From contig NZ_CP145608.1 in NCBI RefSeq assembly GCF_036884295.1, positions 1,054,001 to 1,118,000 on the forward strand: a DNA stretch of 64,000 nucleotides, in the 5' to 3' direction. The translations under genes were made by a program, and so were the position numbers. Below, in pieces: positions 55,737 to 64,000 of this stretch. How positions within the stretch are numbered: position 1 is the stretch's first letter; each line of letters begins with the position of its first letter. The notes below the pieces were generated by a model. That model saw nothing but the letters and a program-made list of their open reading frames with translations. It did not search any database and was not told where the DNA came from. The DNA is from Brochothrix thermosphacta DSM 20171 = FSL F6-1036. Lineage in GTDB: Bacteria > Bacillota > Bacilli > Lactobacillales > Listeriaceae.

Positions 55737-56504
55737 ATGGAACGTACAATTATTGTGACAGGGGCATCTAGCGGTGTTGGTTTTGAAATAGCAAGTCAGC
55801 TTTTAAAACAGGGAGACACGGTTATTTTGTTGGCACGACGTATCGAAACGATGACAAAACTAGTAGAAGATTATCCTGCTAAAGGGTATGTTTATACCTG
55901 TGATGTAAGTAACTCCGATGCTGTTAAAATAACAATAACGAGTATTCTAGAAAAATTCCCAAGAATTGATGGGGTGATTCATTGTGCTGGTTTTGGTTTA
56001 TTTGAATTAGCGGAAAAAACACCAATTAAAAGCGTGGAAGGTATGTTGTTAACCAATGTTAGTGGGGGGATTCATATCAATCAACTTTTATTGCCACGTT
56101 TTAAAGCGCAACAAGCAGGTCATATTATGATGGTAGCCTCTGTAGCAGGCAAGCTAGCGACACCGAAAACAAGTGCATATGCTGCGAGTAAATTTGCTGT
56201 GATCGGTTATGCTAATGCGTTGCGGATGGAGGTAGCGGCCGATAATATTTTTGTGACAACAATTAATCCCGGCCCGATTACAACCCCATTTTTTGATATT
56301 GCAGATAAAGAGGGGACATATTTAAAAGATGTCGCGCGTTTTAGCTTACAACCAGAAGTAGTTGCGTCTAAAATGATTAAGCTGATTGGCAAGCGTAAAA
56401 GAGAATTGACTTTGCCATTTACAATGGCTTTAGGCGCTCGATTACACTCGCTTTTCCCACGTACTGTGGAATGGATTGCAAAACCCTTTTTCTTGAAAAA
56501 ATAA
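55737..56504 (+). CDS. short-chain dehydrogenase/reductase
   Basis: A 255-residue classical SDR. The cofactor motif is VTGASSGVGFEIASQ at residues 6-20, IHCAGFG (NAG-like) near residue 83, and the catalytic Ser-Tyr-Lys triad is SVAGKLATPKTSAYAASKFAV with Tyr-x-x-x-Lys near residue 153. It resembles DltE/YqjQ-type enzymes of Firmicutes, whose substrate is unknown. ATG 55737 follows GGGAGGTTTAAG. It lies between rnz and dinB, an order shared with Listeria as I recall. Confidence 0.88.
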   Translation: MERTIIVTGASSGVGFEIASQLLKQGDTVILLARRIETMTKLVEDYPAKGYVYTCDVSNSDAVKITITSILEKFPRIDGVIHCAGFGLFELAEKTPIKSVEGMLLTNVSGGIHINQLLLPRFKAQQAGHIMMVASVAGKLATPKTSAYAASKFAVIGYANALRMEVAADNIFVTTINPGPITTPFFDIADKEGTYLKDVARFSLQPEVVASKMIKLIGKRKRELTLPFTMALGARLHSLFPRTVEWIAKPFFLKK

Positions 56505-56593
56505 ATGGAAATATCTAGCTCTATCGATATACTTTTACGAACTTTGGTGCTAAACTTAAATAGAACAGATGTTCTGTTTGGGGAGGTGATAGA

Positions 56594-57667
56594 GTGGAAA
56601 CGAAACGTAAAATTATTCATATTGATATGGACGCTTTTTATGCACAAGTAGAACAGCGTGATTTGCCATCATTAAAAGGGAAGCCTGTTGTGATAGCTAG
56701 TGATCCACGTGTTTCAAAACGAGGCGTTGTAGCAACTGCCTCTTACGAAGCGAGAAAGTTCGGCATTCACTCAGCGATGCCGAGTGTTGAAGCGTTGAAA
56801 CTTTGTCCACAAGCGGTTTTTATCTCCCCACGAATGTCGCGATATCAAGAAATATCGGTCAAAATTCATGAAATATTCCATCGTTTTACGGATGAAATAG
56901 AACCGTTATCATTAGATGAAGCTTATCTTGATGTAACAGTTAATAAAATAAACGAACCTTCAGCTAGCCGGTTAGCGCAAAAGATTCAAGCGACCATTTA
57001 TGATGAATTGCAACTGACAGCATCAGCAGGGGTCTCCTACAATAAATTTATCGCTAAGATGGCATCTGATTATAAAAAGCCAGCAGGTAGAACAGTGATT
57101 ACGCCAGAAAAAGCACTTGCTTTTATCGCAGCCTTACCGATAGATGCTTTTTATGGTGTGGGTCATGTAACTGCTGAAAAAATGCACACACTAGGCATTC
57201 ATACAGGTGCCGATTTATATCAATGGTCAGAATGGGATTTAATCATACAGTTTAAAAAAAGAGGGTACCAACTCTATCGATTAGTTAGAGGTATTGATGA
57301 CTCGCCAGTTCGCTCACAACGTACACGTAAATCGTTTGGACGTGAAACAACCTTTGCCGCAGATGTAGTGGATGAAGCGGAGTTACAATTAGCTTTACGC
57401 TCTTTCTCACAAAGAATATCAAAAACCTTGGTTGATAAGCAGATGAGTGCACAGACGATTGTTTTGAAAATTAGATATAATGATTTCACGACTCAAACAC
57501 GTCGTTTAACTTTGCCAATGCGTTTGACTGAAAGTCATGAACTTTATTTTTATGGGATGCAAATTTTTGAAGAAATGTGGGAACAACGACCGGTGCGTTT
57601 GATTGGTTTAACAGTGACAGGACTAGAAACGAGACAGTTTGAAAATATGAAATTGGTAGGGTTGTAA
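56594..57667 (+). CDS. dinB: DNA polymerase IV
   Basis: A 357-residue Y-family translesion polymerase. The catalytic acids are in IIHIDMDAFYAQVEQRD near residue 8-24 and EPLSLDEAYLDVTVN near residue 105. Its thumb holds FYGVGHVTAEKMHTLGIHTG. The C-terminal little finger is complete, and the protein ends without an obvious clamp-binding QLxLF. GTG start 56594 follows GGGAGGTGAT. It is 15 bases before recO and probably co-transcribed. A 90-base gap with ACAGATGTTCTGT (a possible LexA-like palindrome at 56565-56577) precedes it. Confidence 0.95.
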   Translation: METKRKIIHIDMDAFYAQVEQRDLPSLKGKPVVIASDPRVSKRGVVATASYEARKFGIHSAMPSVEALKLCPQAVFISPRMSRYQEISVKIHEIFHRFTDEIEPLSLDEAYLDVTVNKINEPSASRLAQKIQATIYDELQLTASAGVSYNKFIAKMASDYKKPAGRTVITPEKALAFIAALPIDAFYGVGHVTAEKMHTLGIHTGADLYQWSEWDLIIQFKKRGYQLYRLVRGIDDSPVRSQRTRKSFGRETTFAADVVDEAELQLALRSFSQRISKTLVDKQMSAQTIVLKIRYNDFTTQTRRLTLPMRLTESHELYFYGMQIFEEMWEQRPVRLIGLTVTGLETRQFENMKLVGL

Positions 57668-57682
57668 ACGGGGGCGTTAAAA

Positions 57683-58456
57683 ATGGAACGATGTGAAGGA
57701 TTAATTATTCGCGTGATGGATTACCGTGAATCAGATAAAATCATTCGGCTCTATACAAAAGAGTTTGGGAAAATCAGTCTGGTTGCACATGGGGCAAAAA
57801 AAAGTAATAGCCGCATTGCTGCAGCCACACAGTTGTTTACCTATGGAGAATTCATGTTTTTTGGAAATAAAGGTTTGGGTACTTTGCAACAGGGTGAAGT
57901 AATCGAACGATTCCCAACGATAGCTAGTGATATTTTCACAACAGCGTATGGTTCTTATTGTGTTGATTTATTGGACAAGGCTGTTGAGGAACGTGAACCT
58001 AATCAAGCGCTTTTTCAATTAATTTATCAGGTGTTAGAGAGCATGAATGCGGGTGAAGATGCGCAAGTATTGTCTCAAATTTTTGAAATGAAAATGCTGA
58101 ATACGTTAGGGCATTATCCAGAGCTGCGAGGGTGTGTACTTACAGGTGATACGGAAGGGCCGTTTGATCTCTCCATTAAAAATAATGGTTTGATTACGCA
58201 ACGTTGTTTTGAGGATGATCCTCATCGAATGCATTTATCGGATAAAGTAGTTTATCTCCTGCGATTATATTATTTATTAGATTTTAGCCGTATTGGCAAA
58301 ATTGATGTTAATCAAGCGACGACAGATGAAGTGCAACGTGCAATTGATGCTTACTATGATGAAGTTTCAGGATTAAATTTAAAAACCAAACGCTTTTTAA
58401 AACAAATGTCAACTTGGAGTACTGATTTACAGAAAAAAGATGGCGGAACAACCTGA
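57683..58456 (+). CDS. recO: DNA repair protein RecO
   Basis: A 257-residue recombination mediator that loads RecA with RecR. The OB-fold N-terminus carries CEGLIIRVMDYRESDKIIRLYTKEFGK, with GAKKSNSRIAAATQLFTYGE near residue 38. The C-terminal helical domain holds GHYPELRGCVLTGDTEG, which usually has four zinc-binding Cys but here shows fewer, as is common in Lactobacillales and Listeriaceae. ATG 57683 follows GGGGGCG. It ends before the glyQS T-box leader. Confidence 0.93.
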   Translation: MERCEGLIIRVMDYRESDKIIRLYTKEFGKISLVAHGAKKSNSRIAAATQLFTYGEFMFFGNKGLGTLQQGEVIERFPTIASDIFTTAYGSYCVDLLDKAVEEREPNQALFQLIYQVLESMNAGEDAQVLSQIFEMKMLNTLGHYPELRGCVLTGDTEGPFDLSIKNNGLITQRCFEDDPHRMHLSDKVVYLLRLYYLLDFSRIGKIDVNQATTDEVQRAIDAYYDEVSGLNLKTKRFLKQMSTWSTDLQKKDGGTT

Positions 58457-58474
58457 TTATTGACAGTGAAATTC

Positions 58475-58718
58475 TTGACAAAAACCACTATTTACAGTAT
58501 CTTTATAGAAGTATATAAAGCAATGAAGAGCAGTAGTAGCAAACTGAACCGGTTGAAGTGAGTATGGGCTAGTGGGAACCATATAATACGGCATTTGTGA
58601 AGGCAGCTTGGAGCTTATTTTCTTGAGGTGGATGATTGTAAAATCATCAAGTAGGGTGGAACCGCGATATTTATCGTCCCTATGTTAGTCATTGTGATTA
58701 GCATAGGGACGTTTTTTT
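58475..58718 (+). ncRNA. T-box leader of glyQS (glycine tRNA riboswitch)
   Basis: The leader starts with promoter TTGACA (58475-58480), 17 bases and TATCTT (58498-58503). It contains an AATGAAGAGCAGTAGTAGC-type stem I segment from 58521, and the T-box core AGGGTGGAACCGCG at 58653-58666, followed by a terminator (CGTCCCTATG with CATAGGGACG, 58675-58718) ending in seven T. Uncharged tRNA-Gly should stabilise the antiterminator and turn on glyQS. A GGC in the stem I region near 58567 is a candidate specifier, not certain. Confidence 0.95.
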
Positions 58719-58764
58719 GTGCTTATTCAAACAATGCGAAAAAAAGCTAAAAGGAGAATGTGAA

Positions 58765-59640
58765 ATGAACGTACAAACAATGATTCAAACACTGCAAGCT
58801 TATTGGGCAGAACAAAATTGCTTACTATTACAATCATACGATGTAGAAAAAGGGGCCGGAACAATGAGTCCGTATACTTTTTTACGTGCAATCGGACCAG
58901 AACCTTGGGCAGCTTGTTATGTAGAACCATCACGTCGTCCTGATGACGGTCGTTATGGTGAAAACCCTAACCGTTTATTCCAACATCACCAATTCCAAGT
59001 GGTCATTAAACCATCACCAGATAATATTCAAGAATTGTATTTAAGTTCGTTGGAAGCAATCGGTATTGATCCGCTTAAACATGATATTCGTTTTGTTGAA
59101 GATAACTGGGAAAATCCGTCAATGGGTTGTGCTGGTTTAGGTTGGGAAGTTTGGTTAGATGGTATGGAAATCACTCAATTCACTTATTTCCAACAAGTGG
59201 GTGGTTTAGAATGTTCACCTGTTACAAGTGAAATTACTTATGGAATTGAACGTCTTGCTTCGTATATTCAAGAAAAAGAAAGTGTTTTTGAATTAGAATG
59301 GAACAATGGTGTCACATATCGTATGTTGTTTGGCCAAGCAGAGTATGAGCATTCGAAATATGCATTTGAAACATCTAATCAAGAGATGTTATTAGAAAAC
59401 TTTACGACCTTTGAACAAGAGGCATTAGCACAATTAGAATTAGGGTTAGTACACCCAGCTTATGATTATATTTTAAAATGTTCACACACATTCAACTTGC
59501 TTGATGCTCGTGGTGCAGTTTCGGTCACAGAACGCGCGAATTACATTGGCCGTATTCGTAAACTAGCACGCGGCGTTGCTAAAACGTATGTCGCTGAACG
59601 TGAAAAATTGGGCTTCCCAATGTTGAAAAAGGAGGATTAA
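58765..59640 (+). CDS. glyQ: glycyl-tRNA synthetase, alpha subunit
   Basis: A 291-residue catalytic subunit of the bacterial alpha2beta2 enzyme. Signature parts are [20 protein letters not shown] near residue 24-43, [20 protein letters not shown] near residue 53, and the [14 protein letters not shown] motif 2 region. ATG 58765 follows AAAAGGAGAATG; the open frame from 58717 begins within the T-box terminator and is not used. It stands 4 bases before glyS. Confidence 0.97.
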   Translation: MNVQTMIQTLQAYWAEQNCLLLQSYDVEKGAGTMSPYTFLRAIGPEPWAACYVEPSRRPDDGRYGENPNRLFQHHQFQVVIKPSPDNIQELYLSSLEAIGIDPLKHDIRFVEDNWENPSMGCAGLGWEVWLDGMEITQFTYFQQVGGLECSPVTSEITYGIERLASYIQEKESVFELEWNNGVTYRMLFGQAEYEHSKYAFETSNQEMLLENFTTFEQEALAQLELGLVHPAYDYILKCSHTFNLLDARGAVSVTERANYIGRIRKLARGVAKTYVAEREKLGFPMLKKED

Positions 59641-59644
59641 GCAG

Positions 59645-61711
59645 ATGACACAAGATATTTTATTAGAAATTGGTTTAGAAGAAATGCCTGCAAAATATGT
59701 GCAAGCTTCTGAAATTCAATTGAAAGAACATGTACAAGCATGGTTAACAGAACAAGGATTAGAACATGGCGAAGTATCATCTTATTCAACACCACGTCGT
59801 TTAGCAGTGACAGTGCAAGCCGTTGCAGAATCACAAGCTGACCGTGAAGATGAGGTGCGAGGACCTGCTAAAAAGACAGCTTTAGATGAAAACGGCGAGT
59901 GGTCACGCGCAGCACAAGGTTTTGTAAGAGGTCAAGGTGTATCAACAGATGACATCTACTTTAAAGAAGTGAAAGGGACGGAATATGTGTTTGTTTTGAA
60001 AAAAACAACGGGTGTTTCGACAACCGAACTTTTAAAAGAATGGGACAAAATTGTCTTAGGTTTAAATTTCCCAGTTAACATGCATTGGGCTAATCACCAT
60101 GTTAAATACATTCGTCCAATTCACTGGATCGTTGCTTTATACGGTGAAACAGTCGTGCCATTCCAAATTTTAGATGTTGAGACAGGACGCACATCACGCG
60201 GACATCGTTTTTTAGGTAAAGATATTGAAATTAAATCGGCAGCAACCTATGAATCACAATTAGAAGAAGTATTTGTCGTTGCAGAACAAACAAAACGCCG
60301 TGAAATGATTGCGGGTCAAGTGGCTGCATTAGCAACTCAAAAAGGTTGGACTGTTCCAATAGATGAAGATTTACTTGAGGAAGTAACAAACCTCGTTGAG
60401 TACCCAACTGTTTTATTCGGTAACTTTGAAGAGAACTATCTTGATTTACCGGCAGATGTATTGATAACGATTATGCGTGAACACCAACGTTACTTCCCAG
60501 TTACAGATGCGGCGGGTCAATTATTACCGTTCTTCATTACTGTTCGTAACGGAAATGATCAATACCTTGAAACGGTTGCTAAAGGAAACGAGAAAGTCTT
60601 ACGTGCCCGTCTTTCTGATGGTGAGTTTTTCTATCAAGAAGATCAAAAAATTACAATTGCTGCAGCGTTAGAAAAATTAGAAAAAATTACGTTCCACCAA
60701 AAATTAGGTTCAATGTCAGCTAAAATTGAACGAGTGGGTAAAGTCGTTGCAGCATTAGCTGATCGTTTTGGTTTTACAGCAGATGAAAAAGCAGATGTAC
60801 AGCGTGCCGCAGCTATTTATAAATTTGATCTTGTGACTAATTTAGTGGGTGAATTCCCAGAATTGCAAGGCGAAATGGGTTATAAATATGCCTTGTTGCA
60901 AGGTGAAAAAGAAACGGTTGCCACTGCCATTCGTGAGTCATACCTTCCTAAAAGTTCAGAAGGTGAATTACCTAGCAGTAAAATCGGTGCGTTGCTTGCA
61001 TTAGCTGACAAATTAGAAACACTCGGTGGTTTCTTCTCTGTAGATATGGTTCCGACGGGTTCAAATGATCCATTTGCACTTCGTCGTGCGATGATTGGTG
61101 TTGTACGTATTTTAATTAACCAAGGATGGGAATTGCCATTCGACGGCACTATTCGTGAAATTATTACATTACAAGAAAATGCTGGCGTTAAAGTGATGCC
61201 AATTGATGAAACGCTTAACCAATTCCATCAATTCTTAGGTCGTCGTTTACGTAATCTACTAAGCGGTGAAGCTGTTCGTCATGATATTGTTGAAGCAATG
61301 GTCGGTGGTGAAACACGTGATTTATCACAGTTGTTTAAACGTGCGACTGCTCTTAATAACGTGAGTAAAGAAGAGTGGTTCCGTCCAACGGTAGAAGCAT
61401 TAACACGAGTGATGAACTTATCACAAAAATTAGAAGTACCATGTGCTATCGAAGAAGAATTGTTTGAAAATGAAAGCGAAGCAGCGCTTTACACAGCTAT
61501 TACACAAGTAAAACAATCATATAAAGCGGCAACACCTGAAGAAAAATTAGCTTTATTCAAGTCTTTAAAACAACCCATTGAAGCGTTTTTTGAAAATACA
61601 TTAGTCATGGTAGATGATGAAAAGAAACGTAATAATCGTTTATCAATGCTTGCCGAGTTAGCTTCTGTATTACGCAGCTTCGCTAATTTTGATGAAATTA
61701 TTGTTAAATAA
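59645..61711 (+). CDS. glyS: glycyl-tRNA synthetase, beta subunit
   Basis: A 688-residue tRNA-binding subunit. It opens TQDILLEIGLEEMPAKYV, with HWANHHVKYIRPIHWIVALY near residue 140 and PTGSNDPFALRRAMIGVVRIL near residue 465, both typical of GlyS, and the C-terminal DALR-type helical domain. ATG 59645 uses AAGGAGG at the end of glyQ. The pair is regulated together by the T-box leader. A downstream gap of 102 bases separates it from the YaiI gene. Confidence 0.97.
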   Translation: MTQDILLEIGLEEMPAKYVQASEIQLKEHVQAWLTEQGLEHGEVSSYSTPRRLAVTVQAVAESQADREDEVRGPAKKTALDENGEWSRAAQGFVRGQGVSTDDIYFKEVKGTEYVFVLKKTTGVSTTELLKEWDKIVLGLNFPVNMHWANHHVKYIRPIHWIVALYGETVVPFQILDVETGRTSRGHRFLGKDIEIKSAATYESQLEEVFVVAEQTKRREMIAGQVAALATQKGWTVPIDEDLLEEVTNLVEYPTVLFGNFEENYLDLPADVLITIMREHQRYFPVTDAAGQLLPFFITVRNGNDQYLETVAKGNEKVLRARLSDGEFFYQEDQKITIAAALEKLEKITFHQKLGSMSAKIERVGKVVAALADRFGFTADEKADVQRAAAIYKFDLVTNLVGEFPELQGEMGYKYALLQGEKETVATAIRESYLPKSSEGELPSSKIGALLALADKLETLGGFFSVDMVPTGSNDPFALRRAMIGVVRILINQGWELPFDGTIREIITLQENAGVKVMPIDETLNQFHQFLGRRLRNLLSGEAVRHDIVEAMVGGETRDLSQLFKRATALNNVSKEEWFRPTVEALTRVMNLSQKLEVPCAIEEELFENESEAALYTAITQVKQSYKAATPEEKLALFKSLKQPIEAFFENTLVMVDDEKKRNNRLSMLAELASVLRSFANFDEIIVK

Positions 61712-61813
61712 AATATTTTATTAATAAAAAAGGGTTTTAGCTAGCAATGTCGAATATTAGTTATATGACTCTTTTGAAAACGAGTTAATAGCTATTAATG
61801 AGGTGACAACAAA

Positions 61814-62281
61814 TTGTTTAATGGGAGAAGTTATCCAGCAGTAACAGATGTTATTGTGGATGCAGATGCCTGTCCGGTTAAGGAAGAAGTCGCAGAAATA
61901 GCGGCGAATTTTAATATACCTGTTGTCTATGTGGCTTCTTACAATCATTTTTCAATCAATCGTTCAGGGAACTGGGTGTACGTTGATACAATGAAAGAAG
62001 CAGCTGATATGAAAATTGTAAACTTAGCAAAAAGAACGACATTAGTAATCACACAAGATATCGGTTTAGCGAGTTTATTATTGGCTAAAGCAGCGCTAGT
62101 GATTAATCAGTATGGTGTCATTTACGATGAGAATACCATTGATGGCAGTTTAGGAAGACGTTATCTGGCAGCAAAACAACGCCGCCAAGGCGTGCATTCT
62201 AAAGGACCTAAAGCTTTCACATTCGAAAATCGTTTAGACTTCAAAAAACGATTTGTGTCTTATTTAGAAACTATGGAATGA
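61814..62281 (+). CDS. YaiI/YqxD family (DUF188) protein
   Basis: A 155-residue PIN-like protein of unknown function. Its core shows VIVDADACPVKEEVAEIA near residue 14, LVITQDIGLASLLLAK near residue 77, and the conserved GRRYLAAKQRRQGVHSKGPK near residue 115. TTG 61814 is preferred because AGGTGAC lies 8 bases upstream. An ATG 15 codons later or none would miss the DUF188 start. It lies directly before dnaG, as in Bacillus and Listeria (from memory), and is likely co-transcribed with it. Confidence 0.88.
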   Translation: MFNGRSYPAVTDVIVDADACPVKEEVAEIAANFNIPVVYVASYNHFSINRSGNWVYVDTMKEAADMKIVNLAKRTTLVITQDIGLASLLLAKAALVINQYGVIYDENTIDGSLGRRYLAAKQRRQGVHSKGPKAFTFENRLDFKKRFVSYLETME

Positions 62282-62297
62282 AATGATGTGGTAAAAA

Positions 62298-64000
62298 GTG
62301 TCTAGACGTATACCAGAAGAACTCGTCACACGCATTCAACAAGAGAATGACATTGTTGATGTAGTCAGTGATTATGTTCAACTGAAAAAGCAGGGCCGCA
62401 ATTATAGCGGCCTCTGTCCTTTTCATAATGAAAAAACCCCTTCGTTTTCCGTTTCACCTGAAAAACAAATTTTTCATTGTTTTGGGTGTGGAAAAGGTGG
62501 GAACATGTTTACTTTCTTGATGGAATCTGAAGGAATAAGTTTTCAGGAAGCTGCGCTTAAATTGGCGGAACGAAGTCATATTCCAATTGGCGATTTAAAA
62601 GTCACTACTAGTGGTGATCAAACTTTCCAAGAGCCACCGATTGAGGATCAAGAAACGCACAGTATGATTGAAGCCCATGCATTGGTGGCGCAACTTTATC
62701 ATTATATTTTAACGAGTACTGAAGAAGGAACAATCGCGTTGGATTATTTACATGAGCGTGGATTAACCGATGAAGTCATTCGTGAATATAATATTGGTTT
62801 TGCACCTAAAAGTTGGGAATTAGTAACCGCCTTTTTAGAAAAAAGAGGTTTTGATTACAATGTAATGATTGATGCAGGTTTATTAGCAAGACGTGATGAC
62901 GGTAATGCAGTCGATCGTTTTCGTGAACGGGTTATGTTCCCGATTACCAATGACCGTGGTCAAACTATTGCTTTTTCGGGTCGTTTATTGCCCGATGTAG
63001 AGGGTCCAAAATATTTGAATAGTCCTGAAACGCTTTTATTTAATAAGCGAAATGTTCTTTTTAATTTTGCAGCTGCGCGTAAAGCGATACGACAAACTAA
63101 ATCTGTTACAATCTTCGAAGGATTTATGGATGTCATTGCTGCAAGTCAAGCAGGTGTAACAAATGGTGTTGCATCTATGGGGACATCACTTACGCCGGAG
63201 CATATTGCTAAGTTAAAAAGAGTGACTGATCGCCTAATTGTATGCTATGATGGTGATTCTGCAGGTCTGAATGCAACTTACAAAGCAGTGCAGTTGATTC
63301 AGGAGGCACGTGGACTTAATGTAAAGATTATTTCTTTGCCGGAAAAACTTGATCCAGATGAGTATATCCGTAAAAAAGGTGCTGAAGCGTTTAAAGATTT
63401 TTATGAACAGCAACAAATTGAATGGCCGATGTTTTTAATGCGTTATTTAGGAACAATACAAGATTTAAATCAAGCCGATGAAATAGCTAACTATGTGGAT
63501 ACATTGTTGGATGAAATATCGAGAATTGATCGGCCAATCGAGCAAGAAGTTTATTTAACTGAATTAGAACAACGTACCAAAATTGATAAGGCTGTTCTAC
63601 GACAACAATTAGCAACACGACAACCACAAACGGCTTATGAAGAGACTTTTTTTCAACCGCAAACACAACAAGTTGTTAAACGGACAGCTTTGGATAAAAT
63701 GGAACGTTATTTAGTTTTATTGATGCTAAAAGATACACAATTTTTCGACCAAATACAGCAAAAATTTGAAGCGTCTACTTTGAGTTTTTACCACGATGAT
63801 TATCAAGCTATCTATACTTATTTATTGCCATATTATCTCCAAGGTAATATCGCAGATGTTGCACAGTTTTTAATCGAGGTTAAAGATGAACGCGTTAAAA
63901 ATATTATTGTTGAGATGGAAATGGAAGAATTGCCTAATATTGAAGATGTTGATATTGCTGACTGTTGTTATCAATTAGATAAATTGCAACGTTTACAAGA
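62298..64000 (+). CDS. dnaG: DNA primase, incomplete at right edge
   Basis: The frame opens at GTG 62298, with SRRIPEELVTRIQQENDIVD, and runs past the window end, so about 567 residues are visible of an expected 600 or so. The zinc-finger domain has CPFHNEKTPSFSVSPEKQIF and HCFGCGKGG near residues 41-70. The TOPRIM region holds TIFEGFMDVIAASQAG near residue 270 and CYDGDSAGLNATYKA near 315. It makes RNA primers for replication. The GTG is chosen by fit to the family N-terminus although the binding site (GATGTGG) is weak. The sigma factor gene rpoD would be expected next, outside the window. Confidence 0.96.
   Translation, partial: MSRRIPEELVTRIQQENDIVDVVSDYVQLKKQGRNYSGLCPFHNEKTPSFSVSPEKQIFHCFGCGKGGNMFTFLMESEGISFQEAALKLAERSHIPIGDLKVTTSGDQTFQEPPIEDQETHSMIEAHALVAQLYHYILTSTEEGTIALDYLHERGLTDEVIREYNIGFAPKSWELVTAFLEKRGFDYNVMIDAGLLARRDDGNAVDRFRERVMFPITNDRGQTIAFSGRLLPDVEGPKYLNSPETLLFNKRNVLFNFAAARKAIRQTKSVTIFEGFMDVIAASQAGVTNGVASMGTSLTPEHIAKLKRVTDRLIVCYDGDSAGLNATYKAVQLIQEARGLNVKIISLPEKLDPDEYIRKKGAEAFKDFYEQQQIEWPMFLMRYLGTIQDLNQADEIANYVDTLLDEISRIDRPIEQEVYLTELEQRTKIDKAVLRQQLATRQPQTAYEETFFQPQTQQVVKRTALDKMERYLVLLMLKDTQFFDQIQQKFEASTLSFYHDDYQAIYTYLLPYYLQGNIADVAQFLIEVKDERVKNIIVEMEMEELPNIEDVDIADCCYQLDKLQRLQ

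Noticed and set aside
58717-58764. Extended N-terminus of GlyQ
   Set aside because: It would begin within the T-box terminator and lacks a ribosome binding site. AAGGAG precedes ATG 58765.

Overview
This window is chromosomal DNA from a low-GC Gram-positive bacterium. Strong AGGAGG-type ribosome binding sites, a glyQS T-box leader, catabolite-repression (cre) boxes and lipoprotein/ECF genes all fit Bacillota. The right end carries zwf / rnz / SDR / dinB and recO-glyQ-glyS-yqxD/yaiI-dnaG, an order I remember from Listeriaceae. With the acetoin genes (alsS-alsD) and a full myo-inositol operon, Brochothrix is my best guess, but this is inference without a database search.

Layout. 1-9800: tail of an unidentified gene, a glycerate kinase, then a catabolic locus. 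That locus has a disrupted PRD/IIB-type regulator, a small PRD protein, a glycine-rich SFCGS protein, DUF4312, two membrane proteins (DUF4311, DUF4310), an amidohydrolase, a DgaE-like PLP lyase and a DgaF-like KDGP aldolase. 9.8-15 kb: two paralogous CoA-acylating aldehyde dehydrogenases with cre boxes, flanking a GyrI-like protein and an AraC-type regulator with a degenerate receiver domain. 15-25 kb: DUF2339 and SdpI-like membrane proteins, a YolD/UvrX-type pair, an MFS exporter and a peptide ABC transporter (binding protein and two permeases, no ATPases). 25.2-27.6 kb: two repeat-rich intergenic regions around an ECF S-component. 27.6-31.6 kb: rhodanese, a DsbA/FrnE-like protein with a homopolymer frameshift, nagA-nagB, GNAT and a small inverted-repeat element. 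31.6-44.5 kb: tautomerase and iolR, divergent from iolA-B-C-D-E-T-G-H-I-J. 44.5-52.9 kb: GNATs, a LysM-3D wall protein, a lysine-type permease, a phosphatase, a GTPase, alsS-alsD and a DUF6884-like protein. 53-64 kb: housekeeping genes zwf, rnz, SDR, dinB, recO, glyQS, YaiI/YqxD and the start of dnaG.

How it fits together. The window is rich in carbon catabolism feeding pyruvate and acetyl-CoA: inositol to DHAP and malonate semialdehyde/acetyl-CoA, amino-sugar phosphate to fructose-6-phosphate, a predicted amino-sugar-acid route to pyruvate and glyceraldehyde-3-phosphate, and pyruvate to acetoin. The most interesting part is the 2.3-9.7 kb locus. Its SFCGS/DUF4312/DUF4311/DUF4310 proteins look like an uncharacterised transporter, apparently replacing the mannose-type PTS used with DgaE/DgaF elsewhere. 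Its putative regulator carries both a one-base deletion in an A-run and an in-frame amber codon.
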